Assembly: GCA_024233395.1 (NCBI GenBank) | Contig: JACKPR010000004.1 | Coordinates: 124,001 to 188,000 of the forward strand | Length of the DNA stretch: 64,000 nucleotides | Direction: 5' to 3' | From: Chlamydiales bacterium | GTDB taxonomy: Bacteria; Chlamydiota; Chlamydiia; Chlamydiales; Simkaniaceae | In this document: positions 35,358-45,938 of the stretch, piece after piece | How the letters are laid out: each line of letters opens with the position of its first letter | Position numbering within the stretch: position 1 is the first letter of the stretch | Translations under genes and position numbers: made by a program | Notes under the pieces: generated by a model | What the model was told of the DNA's origin: nothing | Databases searched by the model: none | The model's input: the letters and a program-made list of their open reading frames with translations, nothing else

Positions 35358-38300
35358 ATGGGTGCACCCTTATCTTTTAGCGCAGCTTGTGGTCAACTAG
35401 GAAATGCAGCTTATGGCGTTGTCTCTGCTGCTTGGAGAGCTCCTTTTACAGGAGGAAAAATTCGAATGGTCACAGTTGGCATCCCTGTTCTTTTCGTGAC
35501 TGCCGCCACTGGTGCTGTAATTTATGCTGTCATGACCACTATCTTAGGCGCAGTTTATAGTAAATGTCGAAGTGGTACGCATCATATTTATAAAAGATTT
35601 TTCGAGAATACAACTGTTAGACCGATTTATCCTAATAGTCCACGAGATCAAGATAGAAGAATTCAAAGAAGCCCCGTTGAAATTCCCCTAGATCAATTCC
35701 ATGGAATTGAAAGGCGTGATAGCCGAGATAGTTTTGATGAGGTTCAAGAAGTTCCTGTTATTATTACCCCTCTTCCCCCCAATGCTGCCAAAGAGCGGAA
35801 TGAAGCGCTACTTAAGTTTTTAGATTTAGTTGATCGATACTTGATCGATCCTTGGGTGATTAAAAATAAAAAGCTTCTAAGCAAAGCAGCCCAAACAGAG
35901 GATCCCTTCTTAAAGGCAATGATGGAGGATCCAGGAGCTCTAAGGTCTTGGCTTCGATCGATTGCCCTTTGGCAGCTCGGTGTGCAATGGGACCAGCTAG
36001 AAACAAAATATGTGAAAATGGAAACCCCAGCACCTCCAACGCTCAAAACATTAGAGCTTCAAGTCCGAGCAGCAGGGCTTGAAGAGGGCCTTCGTGATGC
36101 TTTGATTGAACAGCTTAAATCTGTAGAAGAAGGAAGAGTTGGTGTTTTCCAACATATCGTCACCCATAGCAAAATCCCCTCTGATAAACAACTAGCTCTT
36201 ATGGGGATTTCTCTTCAGTTCGCTGTGATTGTTCGTGAAGAGCCTATCGATGAACTTGCACAGTCTGATGCAACCGAAAAGATCCGAACCAATTTTGCGA
36301 TGATTATGCATCATGGAATGGCAATCTCTATGACACAAACATCTGTGATGATTGAAGGATGGATGGCAGTCATTCAGCAAATGTCCTCTCATTCTCCACG
36401 TCTTGCTCCACGAGAAGAACGTCAAGACCCTCCAAGCGTTCTAGAAGATCACATGGGCTCACGTATGGAAACAGCAATCGAGCGATTAGTTAAAAGAACC
36501 TCTGCTGTTCTTTCTGGCGAGCTTAGTAGAAACTATCTCCTTCCTTTATGGGCAAAACAACAAGGTGAATGGGAACTTTCGATTGGAGAAGCATTAGGAA
36601 AGGAAGGTGTGGAAGAACGCAGTACTGCTTATGTACTAGTTAATCGTTTCATGAATGAACCTAGAATGACTGAAGCAGAATTTCTTTTAGTTGCTGAAAG
36701 CTATGGTCTTTCAACTTCACTTACCTCGAAGATCGCTTTCTTCCGATCTATTCGCATGATGCAAGCTAAAGGAGATGCTTTAGTAGCGACAATTCAGACC
36801 CTTCCAGTAAGTCTTCTTCTTCAAGTTGAATCTGTATTTAATGGTACATTGCATAAATCTGCAAAAATGATGTCTGAAATCAATTTAGCAACAACAGTCC
36901 CTCGCGTTGTCAACTATGCTCTTGATCTTTTAGGATGTTGCCGTGCAATGCAAGCTGTTAGAGAAAAGGCGGAGGAATTTGAAGTGGTTGTTCCTGAACG
37001 TGTCGAAGATACCCCTTTGATGCTAGCATTAGCCAAAGGAGGTCAGGACGGAGATGCGGAAGGAGTGCAACGCTTATGTTTAAAAATTCCTGAACAACCC
37101 GTTACCGGGCAAGCAGTCATTGAAAGACTTGGTCCTAAAGCTCATAAAGCCGTCCGGTTAAGTCAACCCGAGATTCAAGAAAGAACCTGGATCCATACAA
37201 CAAAAGAACGTTTAGAAGGACTTCTCCGCGTAAAAGCAGCAGAATACACTCGAGAACCAGAAGGACAATGGTTAGCAACACTCTTAAAAAGTAAGCCCAA
37301 TGGAAATGGTGGAACCAGTCTTATTGGATCCCTTCTTTCTCTTCAAAACAAACTATGGAAACTCCTCCCTGGAGCGGAAAGTGTTGCAAAAATTCTAGTC
37401 ATGGGAGTTCAAACGTTTATTGAAGAAGAAGCCTGTGAAGGGGTTCAAAAACAACTCAATGAACTCACTTCCACAGGATTCTTAAGTGCAACGATTGGAA
37501 AAACACTTGTGAAAGGACTTGTAGACCAATCAAAAGAAGCTAGAGATTGGAAAGCAAACCTCCCCCTACTCCAACAAGTCTATGCCTTCTTACAACCCGA
37601 AGAACAAAAATCTGTTCTAAAACATCTGAGTGCACAGTGGAGCGACACCAGAATCTTTGACAAGCGTCGAAGCGATTTAATGACTCCTCCTGTGAACAGC
37701 CAAGAACTAAATGAAGAAATTGCACGCATGAAACATCAAGAAGGAATTCTTATTCGATCTCTTGAGGCAATCACAAAAGCTTATAAAGTGCTAGTGAAAG
37801 ATGAAGCTGGAAATCGAGCAGAAATCGCTGCTCTTAAAGAGGCCTATGGTAAGATCAAACGAGAAAAGGACCTAAAACAGTTTGCGAGAATTAAAGGGCT
37901 TGTCATTCACTTCGTCGATGTTACACTAGAGAAAAAATTGAATTTTCCTGGTGGTGGTAGTCTAAAACAAATCATTCTAGCTGTCATTCACGAAGTTTAT
38001 ACTCTCCTCTCTTATCAAGAAGTGGTAAAACATTGGATCTTTACCATTGTTGATCTTCTGTTAGATGAACTCGAAGAAGCAACAAGTCCAACAAGAGCTC
38101 TTCCTGATCGGGACTTAGCTCGCAGGGAAGAAGTTGGTCACTCTCATGATGAAATAACTTCGATGCTGGATTTTATTCCAGAACAACAACAAAGAGATCT
38201 TCTTGTCCAACTTTGTAAATTAATGGAAACAAGTTCAAAGCAAGAAGCAAGCGGATGGTTAAGTGTGGGCGCCTGGATGAAATCAGGAGCTCGTTTAGCA

Positions 38301-38669
38301 ACAAATTGGGTGCCTGGAACTGTTTGGGGCTATATAGAGCAAGCTTTCAAAGATGATCTACGGATCACTCCTCCTGAGCTTACTAACTTAGCTCTGAAGA
38401 AATTTGAAGCCTTTGCAACAGATCCCACAGGATTAGCAGATTCAGTGATTCAGGCCTTAGTCGAAAGCGTGGCAGATCCCCGCCCAGAAGAATATGTCCG
38501 TGCTCAAGAGGAATTTCTATCAAGAAGTTTCATCGATTTATCATCAGTAAGACATGATGAATATGAATCCAAAAGCGCCGAACGTCATGATGGTGCTAGC
38601 AGTGCTTTACCACCACCTATGGGCCCATCTTGCGAAACAGTAGTCCATCGTGATGGTGAAGAGTATTAG
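35358..38669 (+). CDS. large protein of unknown function, 1103 aa
   Basis: Not recognised. One hydrophobic stretch near the N-terminus (about 35-62, rich in Val/Ala/Thr), then about 1000 residues of mainly helical, leucine- and charge-rich sequence, with a Pro-rich segment near 130-145. GAGGA precedes the ATG. No enzyme motif is seen. It stands next to a second, still larger unknown protein and shares its character (amphipathic helical, EAL/RAL-rich), which suggests two members of a lineage-specific family. An N-terminal anchor with a long helical body would suit a membrane-tethered or secreted factor, but this is inference. Confidence 0.75.
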   Translation: MGAPLSFSAACGQLGNAAYGVVSAAWRAPFTGGKIRMVTVGIPVLFVTAATGAVIYAVMTTILGAVYSKCRSGTHHIYKRFFENTTVRPIYPNSPRDQDRRIQRSPVEIPLDQFHGIERRDSRDSFDEVQEVPVIITPLPPNAAKERNEALLKFLDLVDRYLIDPWVIKNKKLLSKAAQTEDPFLKAMMEDPGALRSWLRSIALWQLGVQWDQLETKYVKMETPAPPTLKTLELQVRAAGLEEGLRDALIEQLKSVEEGRVGVFQHIVTHSKIPSDKQLALMGISLQFAVIVREEPIDELAQSDATEKIRTNFAMIMHHGMAISMTQTSVMIEGWMAVIQQMSSHSPRLAPREERQDPPSVLEDHMGSRMETAIERLVKRTSAVLSGELSRNYLLPLWAKQQGEWELSIGEALGKEGVEERSTAYVLVNRFMNEPRMTEAEFLLVAESYGLSTSLTSKIAFFRSIRMMQAKGDALVATIQTLPVSLLLQVESVFNGTLHKSAKMMSEINLATTVPRVVNYALDLLGCCRAMQAVREKAEEFEVVVPERVEDTPLMLALAKGGQDGDAEGVQRLCLKIPEQPVTGQAVIERLGPKAHKAVRLSQPEIQERTWIHTTKERLEGLLRVKAAEYTREPEGQWLATLLKSKPNGNGGTSLIGSLLSLQNKLWKLLPGAESVAKILVMGVQTFIEEEACEGVQKQLNELTSTGFLSATIGKTLVKGLVDQSKEARDWKANLPLLQQVYAFLQPEEQKSVLKHLSAQWSDTRIFDKRRSDLMTPPVNSQELNEEIARMKHQEGILIRSLEAITKAYKVLVKDEAGNRAEIAALKEAYGKIKREKDLKQFARIKGLVIHFVDVTLEKKLNFPGGGSLKQIILAVIHEVYTLLSYQEVVKHWIFTIVDLLLDELEEATSPTRALPDRDLARREEVGHSHDEITSMLDFIPEQQQRDLLVQLCKLMETSSKQEASGWLSVGAWMKSGARLATNWVPGTVWGYIEQAFKDDLRITPPELTNLALKKFEAFATDPTGLADSVIQALVESVADPRPEEYVRAQEEFLSRSFIDLSSVRHDEYESKSAERHDGASSALPPPMGPSCETVVHRDGEEY

Positions 38670-38712
38670 ATAGTGTCGCCTGCAAGATGCCCATCTTATG
38701 ATGACGCTATCT
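38668..38712. repeat. 45-bp palindromic element between convergent genes
   Basis: Begins AGATAGTGTCGCCTGC, the same end sequence as the repeat at 9308-9470, and closes with its degenerate inverse ATGACGCTATCT. Inner arms AAGATG and CATCTT pair perfectly. It contains the stop of the 1103-residue gene and reaches the mazG stop. It may act as a shared terminator; its end identity suggests descent from the longer element. Confidence 0.55.
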
Positions 38713-39316
38713 AAGCTAGGAGTTTTTCGTACCGCTTAAGGGCGGTGCGAAGAGCGCTTTCAGCATCGACATCTTCTGCTTGGGCTTGAATGACAAGATC
38801 AAGGAGTTGATCCCCAAAAGAAATTTCGGCAGAACTCTCTTTGTCAGGAAGTGCAATCTTTTCCCGATGAAGTTTTGAAATCACTTTTTGAGCACGTGCC
38901 AAACCGGTGAGTGTTTTGGGGATTCCCTCCAGAGCACTTTTTCGCTCTTTTTTCTCTTCTTTTTTAACTCGCTCCCAATGATGAATTACCTCTTCTGAGG
39001 TTTCTACTTTGAGATCTCCAAAAACATGGGGATGACGCCTGACAAGTTTTTCAGAAACGATTGTGATGATCTCTTCAAGGGTGAACTTTTTGCTTTTTTC
39101 TCCAAGCTTGGCAAAGAAAAGAATCTGAAACAAAATATCGCCAAGTTCTTCAACCATCCCTTTAAAATCTTCTTCATCGATGCTATCGAGAAGTTCGTGG
39201 ACTTCCTCTAAAACATGAGGACGAAGGGATTGAAAAGTTTGTTTTTTATCCCATGGACATCCATTCGGTCCATGAAGGGCATCGGCAATTTCTATGAGTC
39301 TATCAAATTCTTTCAT
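38711..39316 (-). CDS. mazG: nucleoside triphosphate pyrophosphohydrolase MazG
   Basis: House-cleaning hydrolase that removes aberrant NTPs. 201 residues. GPNGCPWDKKQTFQSLRPHV is the MazG signature, followed by the metal-binding EEVHELLDSI and EELGDILFQILFFAKL (EEXXE and EXXD motifs). About 60 residues shorter than the E. coli double-domain protein, so essentially one catalytic MazG unit with a partial second. It is alone between two giant genes. Confidence 0.9.
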   Translation of the reverse strand: MKEFDRLIEIADALHGPNGCPWDKKQTFQSLRPHVLEEVHELLDSIDEEDFKGMVEELGDILFQILFFAKLGEKSKKFTLEEIITIVSEKLVRRHPHVFGDLKVETSEEVIHHWERVKKEEKKERKSALEGIPKTLTGLARAQKVISKLHREKIALPDKESSAEISFGDQLLDLVIQAQAEDVDAESALRTALKRYEKLLA

Positions 39317-39359
39317 GAGAGGTATTTTATCTTTTCATTTCTTAAATGACACCTTTTAA

Positions 39360-39388
39360 TTGTCTTTTTCAATAATTTGCTCTATACT
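39360..39388 (+). promoter_or_regulatory. putative sigma70 promoter for the giant gene
   Basis: TTGTCT at 39360-39365, 17-base spacer, TATACT at 39383-39388. Downstream, before the ATG, GACATTTTT (39413-39421) pairs with AAAAATGTC (39434-39442) to give a leader hairpin. Consensus match only. Confidence 0.45.
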
Positions 39389-39481
39389 GTTGCCCCAAAA
39401 GGTTCAGTCCATGACATTTTTAGCTATAAACAAAAAAATGTCGTGTATTGAGCCAAAATGGCTTTAAAAGAAGGAAAAATC

Positions 39482-42400
39482 ATGGAACTTTTTTCTGCTG
39501 TACATGTTGCTCAAGATCCCCATCGCCATGGAAAACTTTATCATGCTCTACCCTGGAGTGTTTTAGATTTCTTTGACCTGGGCGCTTTCTTTTCTTATGA
39601 AAAAGAACACATCGATCGCGATGGCCATACGATTTTAGAGAATCTTGTACAAAAGATTTATGCACTCACCCAAACGTTTGACGTCTCCGCAAAAATTGAT
39701 GGTGCTTTGCTTGGAGAAATCATCCCTCTTTTAAGGAAAATAGAAGCTGAAGAACACCCGATTAAAATTTTCTACCCACAAATCTATGCGAGGAGAGCAA
39801 GCTCTACCTTTGAGCGTCAAGCTAGAGAGGAAGAAGAGAGGATTCGTGTTGCACAAGAAGAAGCAACAGTTCAAGCAACACAATATAAACGAGCTGCTGT
39901 TTCATTATTAACGCTTTTAGTACCTAGGCACCAACCTGGAATAGGCCCTGCAGATGCTGAAGTGATTCAGGCTTTAACTAGATTTGCTGAAATTTGTGAA
40001 AGGGCAAGTTATGAACAACAAGGGCTCGTTGCTAGAGCTCTAAACTTTGTTTCGAAAAAAGTCGTTGAAAAAGCACGAGAAGTCAGTCAAGCTTTCTTTC
40101 GTTCAAAAACTGTTGAAAGAGATCAAAGTTGTGGAATTGCAGGAAATCATCCCCTCGTTCAACTATTAAGCCTTCTTTCAGATCAGACCTTCCGTTCTGG
40201 CGTTGATATTGAAGCAAGGGTTAAAGATGCTCTCCCAAGACTTGAGCAATATCACCCAAGTTTTAGAGGGGTTCAACAATATGTCGAAACAAGGGTCAAA
40301 GCCCCCTTTACTCATTTTAGAGCCCTTCGTCAAGCACTCCATCAATTTCTGATGCTTCAATGGATTCCTAAAGTCAATCCCCACGAGCATTTCCAAGATG
40401 CTTTAATTCATGTCTACACCACTGCACGAAACCTTGGTGTTGCAGATGCTCCCCACATCCGGGCTCCTGAAAGGGTGGAGCTTGTTTGGATGTTAAGGGG
40501 GATTGAAGATGTTTCCGGTGTACAGATAGATCTTGCAAAAGAGCTTTGTAGAGCTCAAATTGCATATGAACATGAACTCATGGAATTTTATCATGCTGCA
40601 TTAGCGCGAAGCGCTGATGGAGTTCCCCCTTTAAATAAGTCGGATAAAGACAAAATTGATTGGGCTTCTAAACAGCATGATCATCTTCCAGCTTCTCTTA
40701 CCGAAGCAAAAAGTGCGCGTAGAGAGGTTTCCAGGAGACTTAATAGTAGTTCATCCCCTGAAAAGACTGTCATTCAAGCAAAAAATCTTCTCAAAGCTGC
40801 CTGGGCTGATAAATATATTAGGACTAGTCAAAGTGGAGAAAGCCAGGTTCTTGCTGATGCAATTGCAATCGTGCAGGCTTTTCAAGAATCGATTAGAGCG
40901 CGAGAAGCTCTCCTTGGTGCTATTGCAGCTGAAGCTAGAAGACTAACGATTGCCTCCGCGCCTGGAGAAGCTGCGCGTCCAGATCAAATTGCAACTTGGG
41001 TAAGTGAGAGTTTAACGCTGAGGGATCATCTTGAGCACCGCGATTTTGTCAGGATGGTTTATCGTTTGAATGGAACCATTAAAACGCCTGATGAAATCGA
41101 CAGAGATCTTTTAGATTTTTATGAAAGAGCGCTTGCTCAAGGTGTTGCAGGTGTTCCTGATCGCTATACCGAAGTGAGCTTTAAAATTGAGTGGGCTAGA
41201 CAAGTCATCAATGGGGAACTGCCTTGTGATAAGGAGGCTCTTGATCTTTTGATTGCAGCAATCCGAGACGATCTCCACGATCAGTTTGTTGCTGGCCTTA
41301 TCCATTTTCATGGCGTTTTAAGAAGAAAAAAAAGCGCCCCAGACACACGTGACATGTCTCGCAAGATGGCTTGGGGTCAAGAACAAGTTAAAGGATGCTT
41401 TCATCATCTTTTTCATCCAGAGGATCCTGAAGGGATGCAAAGTGCCGAGCTTGTCTGGATGGCAACCGCTCACTATCAACAAGTTGAGTGAACTTCACCA
41501 TATTCGTGGTGAAATTCTAAGACAAAAAGGGGCAGAAAGTATTCAAACGATTCTCCATAGCATTAACCTTTTGATTAAAGCCTTGGAAATGCAACCTGAC
41601 CTTTTAGGAGCAGAACGTGCTCAAGCATTAACTGCTATGGTGGTAGAACCTACTCTTGATTGGATCACTGTTGCCCATGATTTTCTTCGGAGTGGACAAA
41701 TCAGCACATTAAAACAAGGGGAAGTTGATCAACAGTTTGAACCGATTTATCGAGAAATTCGTGCAGCACAGGCCCATGCAAGTCGTGGCTCTTATTTGGA
41801 AGCTTTTAAACAGTTAAAGGTAGTCCTTGAGAAAAGCCCCCTTTCTGCTAAGCTCTTAGAACAAGGGGCAGATAAAGCTGCTTTAGAGCAACTCGAACGG
41901 GCCTTTGGAATTTTTCTTAAGGAAAAGCCTCCTCAAAAACCTTCCCCTCTTCGAGGAGAAGTGCTTCAGGCTTTAGGAAGGCCTGCTGAAACGCCTTTAA
42001 TAAAAGAGGTTCTTGTTGAAGGGGTAGAACTTCAAAGAAAACGGATGATTTCGAATGGGCTCGTCCTTGCTGGATACAAGATTCTTGCATTGATTTTTAA
42101 AGGACCAAAGGGGCAAAGCGAAGGATTAAGACAAAGTTTTGCTTCCTATCGCACTGCTGTTGATACGATTGCTGGAGAGCGTCACGATTATGATCCCGTT
42201 CGGGTTGATGGGGCTGTGAGAGCGATGGTAGCGGAAAGCGGTTATCGCCTAGACTCACAAGAAGGACGTGAGATGTTGGAGAGGGTTCGCGGAGCCATTT
42301 CAGAAGCTAGGCGCCGTTTTAGTGATCACCTTCAATCGGAAGAAGCTCAAGAAGCTCTTCATGAAACGACTTATCAAAATCTTCTCTCAGTATTGATTAC

Positions 42401-44347
42401 TGTGAATACTAAAGATCATACCCTTCAAAGTCATGTTGCTCGAGGATTTTTACCCCTTATTTTATGGGCCATTAAACTTTTCGCAGATCCTTTTTCGAAA
42501 ACACTGATCGAAAAATTTACTCATGACATTATTTTGGAGTCAAAAGGGCAATTAACCGATACCCACCTTCATCCGATTCAAGGTCTTAATGAAGGACTCG
42601 GAACATATAACGAAAAAATGCGTCAATGGGGAGATATAACATCAAGAAATGCTGTTGTTGATGGAACACTTCATTCTTCTCTTCATGATGTTCCTTCCAG
42701 AGGTCAAAGTGCTGCAATGGAAGCAATGTTGAAAGCTCCTCGAACATATCCGGGAAGAATGACCCATACACAAATCGACCAATGGGGCCTTTACATTGCT
42801 GTGGATCAATATCTTTATGTCGCCCACCTCTGTCAGAATATCGATCAAGCCTTCGCAATGATTCGTGAGCGTCTTTTTGAGAAAAGTCATGAAAGCAGCC
42901 CTCTAATTAATGCTGCTGGTTTTGCCATCAAAGGGCTTCTTTCTGTTTTCCCCTATCTGTTTGTCTGGGGACAATATTTTCTCTTAAAGATTTCAGAAAT
43001 CCTGATTAACTTCTCCCTTCAACAAATTGCAAAGTTTGCCATTTGGTATACCCAAGCGGGAACCGAGATTCTTATGCGTTTTATCAATGCTTTAGTCAAA
43101 TCCTCAGAATACACGACAGGACTCGATAAAATCCTTTTAGAAAAGTTAAAAGAACTGGAGCAAGATTTAGAAAGGGAAGCGCGCCTTGCAAAAGGAGAAG
43201 ATCGTGGACCTTCTTCTGTCAATCATGAACCGATTCGTTCTCTCCTTTCTCATGTGAAAGAAACCGTTGAAATGATCAAATGTGATACTCCTGATGAAGC
43301 AAGAAAACGTAGAGAAGAACTTGAAGGATTATCAGTAGTGGAAGCCTTTGCCACTGATCAAGTGAAAAAGCTTGTGGTACCAATGATGATTAGTACCATT
43401 GAATCTTTTCTGAACCAAGAATCGATGCTTTTAGCATTATATCGTGGGTTTGATCTAATGAATCAAGGGCTTCGAGAGGAAGCTCCTCAACTCGACCACA
43501 CTCAGATGGGTGAATTGAGAGAAGAAGTTCGGATGCAGGGACGAGAAGTAACCCAAGAAGACATTTCGAAAAAATGCGAAGAGTCCATCAAGGGCTCAGT
43601 CGTGAAATGCAAACAACCCTTAAAAGAATCCTAGAGAATGCTGCTTATCCCACTATCGACCGGAAGATTGATCAATCGATAAAATTTCCAGGACAAGTGG
43701 TCAGCGAATGCATCGGTTGGCTTGAAAAAGCTCTCTATGCTCCAGGAGCTAATGGAGGTGTCAAATCAGAAAATATAGTCGTTCTTTTAGAAGCCCGTTT
43801 AGGAGAATTAGAGGCAGCTCAAAGAGATCGCGGAGAAATCCTTAGAGACCTCTACATGGACTTTAGTCACTTTATTAAGAAATTCAGAGAATATCAATCC
43901 GATCTTGATCAAAATCCTAGCTACAACGGAATTCTCCTAAAAAAACAGGTTTTTGAAGTCATTGCAACCCCTTTAAATCCTTTAGCGATTGCACTTGCAC
44001 AATTCATTAAAGATCCTGAAGGAGGAGGAAAGCAAGCGCGAGTTGTAGAATGCATCCGAGCCCTAAAAGAAACAACAACGCGGAATCGTCCCGCTCTTAA
44101 TAAACTTCGTGAAAGCGAAGCTTGGAATCATGATGAGAGACACCGCGGTGTTTTAGGACAAACCATTGGAAGTTGGGAAAAACTCTTTACCTATTTGAAA
44201 GAACATGCAAAGGCTCCTGTTCATGAAGGACTCAATCGTTATGTGGGGCTTATAGCAGAAAACTTAACAGCTATTCCCAAAAAACCTATCCTCGTGCAAC
44301 ACTTATTACGTAGTGCAATGGTTCCCTACATTAGAATGTACCAATAA
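39482..44347 (+). CDS. giant protein of unknown function (about 1621 aa), two frameshifts
   Basis: Not recognised. Read here as one gene although it appears as three overlapping frames. An extra T at 41484-41485 ends the first frame (39482-41491); removing it restores ATAHYQQVSELHHIRGEIL. A missing A in the run at 43569-43574 ends the second (to 43634); adding it restores ISKKMRRVHQGL. The two cancel, giving 1622 codons. The protein is helical and Ala/Leu/Glu rich, with a hydrophobic region at about 1138-1203. Similar segments recur near residues 366, 542 and 607 (for example MEFYHAALARSADGVP and LDFYERALAQGVAGVP). AAGGAA precedes the ATG at 39482; an in-frame ATG at 39458 lacks a ribosome site. 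Confidence 0.7.
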
Positions 44348-44351
44348 ATCT

Positions 44352-44813
44352 ATGAAGCGACACTTTACAACAACGGTTTATTTACTTAAGGGTGACCAAG
44401 TCCTCCTTCTCCTTCATCCCAAACTGAACAAGTGGCTACCTCCAGGTGGACACATTGAAGCCAATGAGTCCCCACCCATGGCGGCAAGAAGAGAAGTTTT
44501 AGAAGAAACGGGACTTGAGTTTATCTTTATCCATGAGGAAAATGTGTGGATCGATCGGTGGAATGCCAAAAGTTTTGAGCGTCCCTATCTCTGTTTAATG
44601 GAAGAAATTCCTGAGCATAACGGAGTCCCTGCACACCAACATATGGATTTTATCTATCTTGGAAAGCCCATAGGAAATCAAGCGCCTGTTTCTGAAGACC
44701 CTCTTCGCTGGTTTACTTTAGAAGAAATTGAAGCCCTTAGAGATGATGAAGAGATTTTTGTCGAAACAAAAGAAGTCCTTCGAACCCTTCTACCTGCGGA
44801 GGTTTCTTCATGA
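44352..44813 (+). CDS. Nudix hydrolase
   Basis: Hydrolyses a nucleoside diphosphate linked to another group; substrate unknown. 153 residues with a complete Nudix box GHIEANESPPMAARREVLEE followed by TGL (about 35-57). Start at ATG 44352, 5 bases after the giant gene ends; the frame is open further upstream but that part overlaps the giant gene. The stop overlaps the next start as ATGA, so it is probably co-translated with the BioD/DRTGG protein, suggesting a joint task. Confidence 0.85.
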   Translation: MKRHFTTTVYLLKGDQVLLLLHPKLNKWLPPGGHIEANESPPMAARREVLEETGLEFIFIHEENVWIDRWNAKSFERPYLCLMEEIPEHNGVPAHQHMDFIYLGKPIGNQAPVSEDPLRWFTLEEIEALRDDEEIFVETKEVLRTLLPAEVSS

Positions 44814-45932
44814 ATAAGCCCGGTTTTTTTCGTTGCAGCAACAGGACAGCATGTCGGAAAAACAACGACATGCTTAGGACTCGTCTCGGGACTCATCAAA
44901 CGGTATAAAAAGGTCGGATTCATCAAGCCAATCGGTCAAGAGCATGTGGAAATCAATACAGGCATTCATGTCGATAAAGATGTTGTTCTTTTCAAAGATC
45001 ATTTTCATCTTGATGAAAAAGAAGAAGTCATGAGCCCTGTCCTTTTTCCTCGAGGATTCACGCGTGACTTTATAGACGGAAAAGTCTCAGAAGAAGAATT
45101 AAGCGAAAAAATCCAAAACTCCTTTAACCTGATCCAAAAGAAAAGCCATGCTGTTGTTGTCGAAGGAACTGGACATGTAGGAGTGGGCTCCATTGTGAAC
45201 TTGAGCAATGCTAAAGTGGCTTCGATGTTAGGACTCGACATGATTCTTATCGCATCAGGTGGGCTAGGCTCTTCTTTTGATGCCCTTGCTGTCAACAAAG
45301 CTCTCTGCGATGCTCATGGCGTTAATATTGCTGGAGTCATCCTCAATCGTGTTCATGCAGACAAACGAGAAATGGTTCTCTCCTACATGGAACGAGCCCT
45401 TAGCCGCTTCGATATTCCAATTCTTGGGTGTATTCCCTTTGATCCTTTTTTAAGCAATCCTACCATGCAAGATTTTGAGCTTCTTTTTAAAGCGACCCTT
45501 CTTTCGGGAGAGGATCACCATATGCGTCATTTCCGTCATATGCGCCTCGTCGCCACTTCTCTAAAGAATTATCGAGAACTTATTCTCCCCAATCAATTGA
45601 TCATTACTCCCGCTAATCGCGAAGATATCATCCTTGCAACCCTGACGAAACATTGGGATGTCAAAATCGCCAATCCCAATGATGATCTTTCTGTTGGAAT
45701 CATTCTTACAGGAAACGTTCCTCCACGCCAAACGATCCTTGAAGCACTTAAAAAAGCAAATATTCCCATGCTCTACGCCCCTGTTAGCAGCTACAAGGCA
45801 ATGGAAATGATCACTTCCTATACAGTCAAAATTCGAAAAGAAGATAAAGAAAAGATTGTTGAAGCCGTGGAACTTGTCGAATCACACATTGATTTCGATA
45901 AACTTTCAAATGCGCTTCAAAAGAATGCCTAA
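44810..45932 (+). CDS. BioD-like P-loop / DRTGG-domain protein, single-base frameshift
   Basis: Resembles the N-terminal half of long phosphotransacetylases: a BioD-like P-loop domain (AATGQHVGKTTTCLG near residues 9-23) followed by a DRTGG-type domain (about 200-320, SVGIILTGNVPPRQTILEAL). There is no phosphotransacetylase domain, so this is the free-standing form (COG0857-like). The frame from the ATG at 44810 reads into the P-loop only if one T is removed from the run of seven at 44824-44830, giving KPGFFVAATGQ and 373 residues. GGAGG lies 7 bases before that ATG. Without the correction the protein would lack its nucleotide-binding site. Function likely regulatory; unknown. Confidence 0.75.
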
Positions 45933-45938
45933 TGATGT

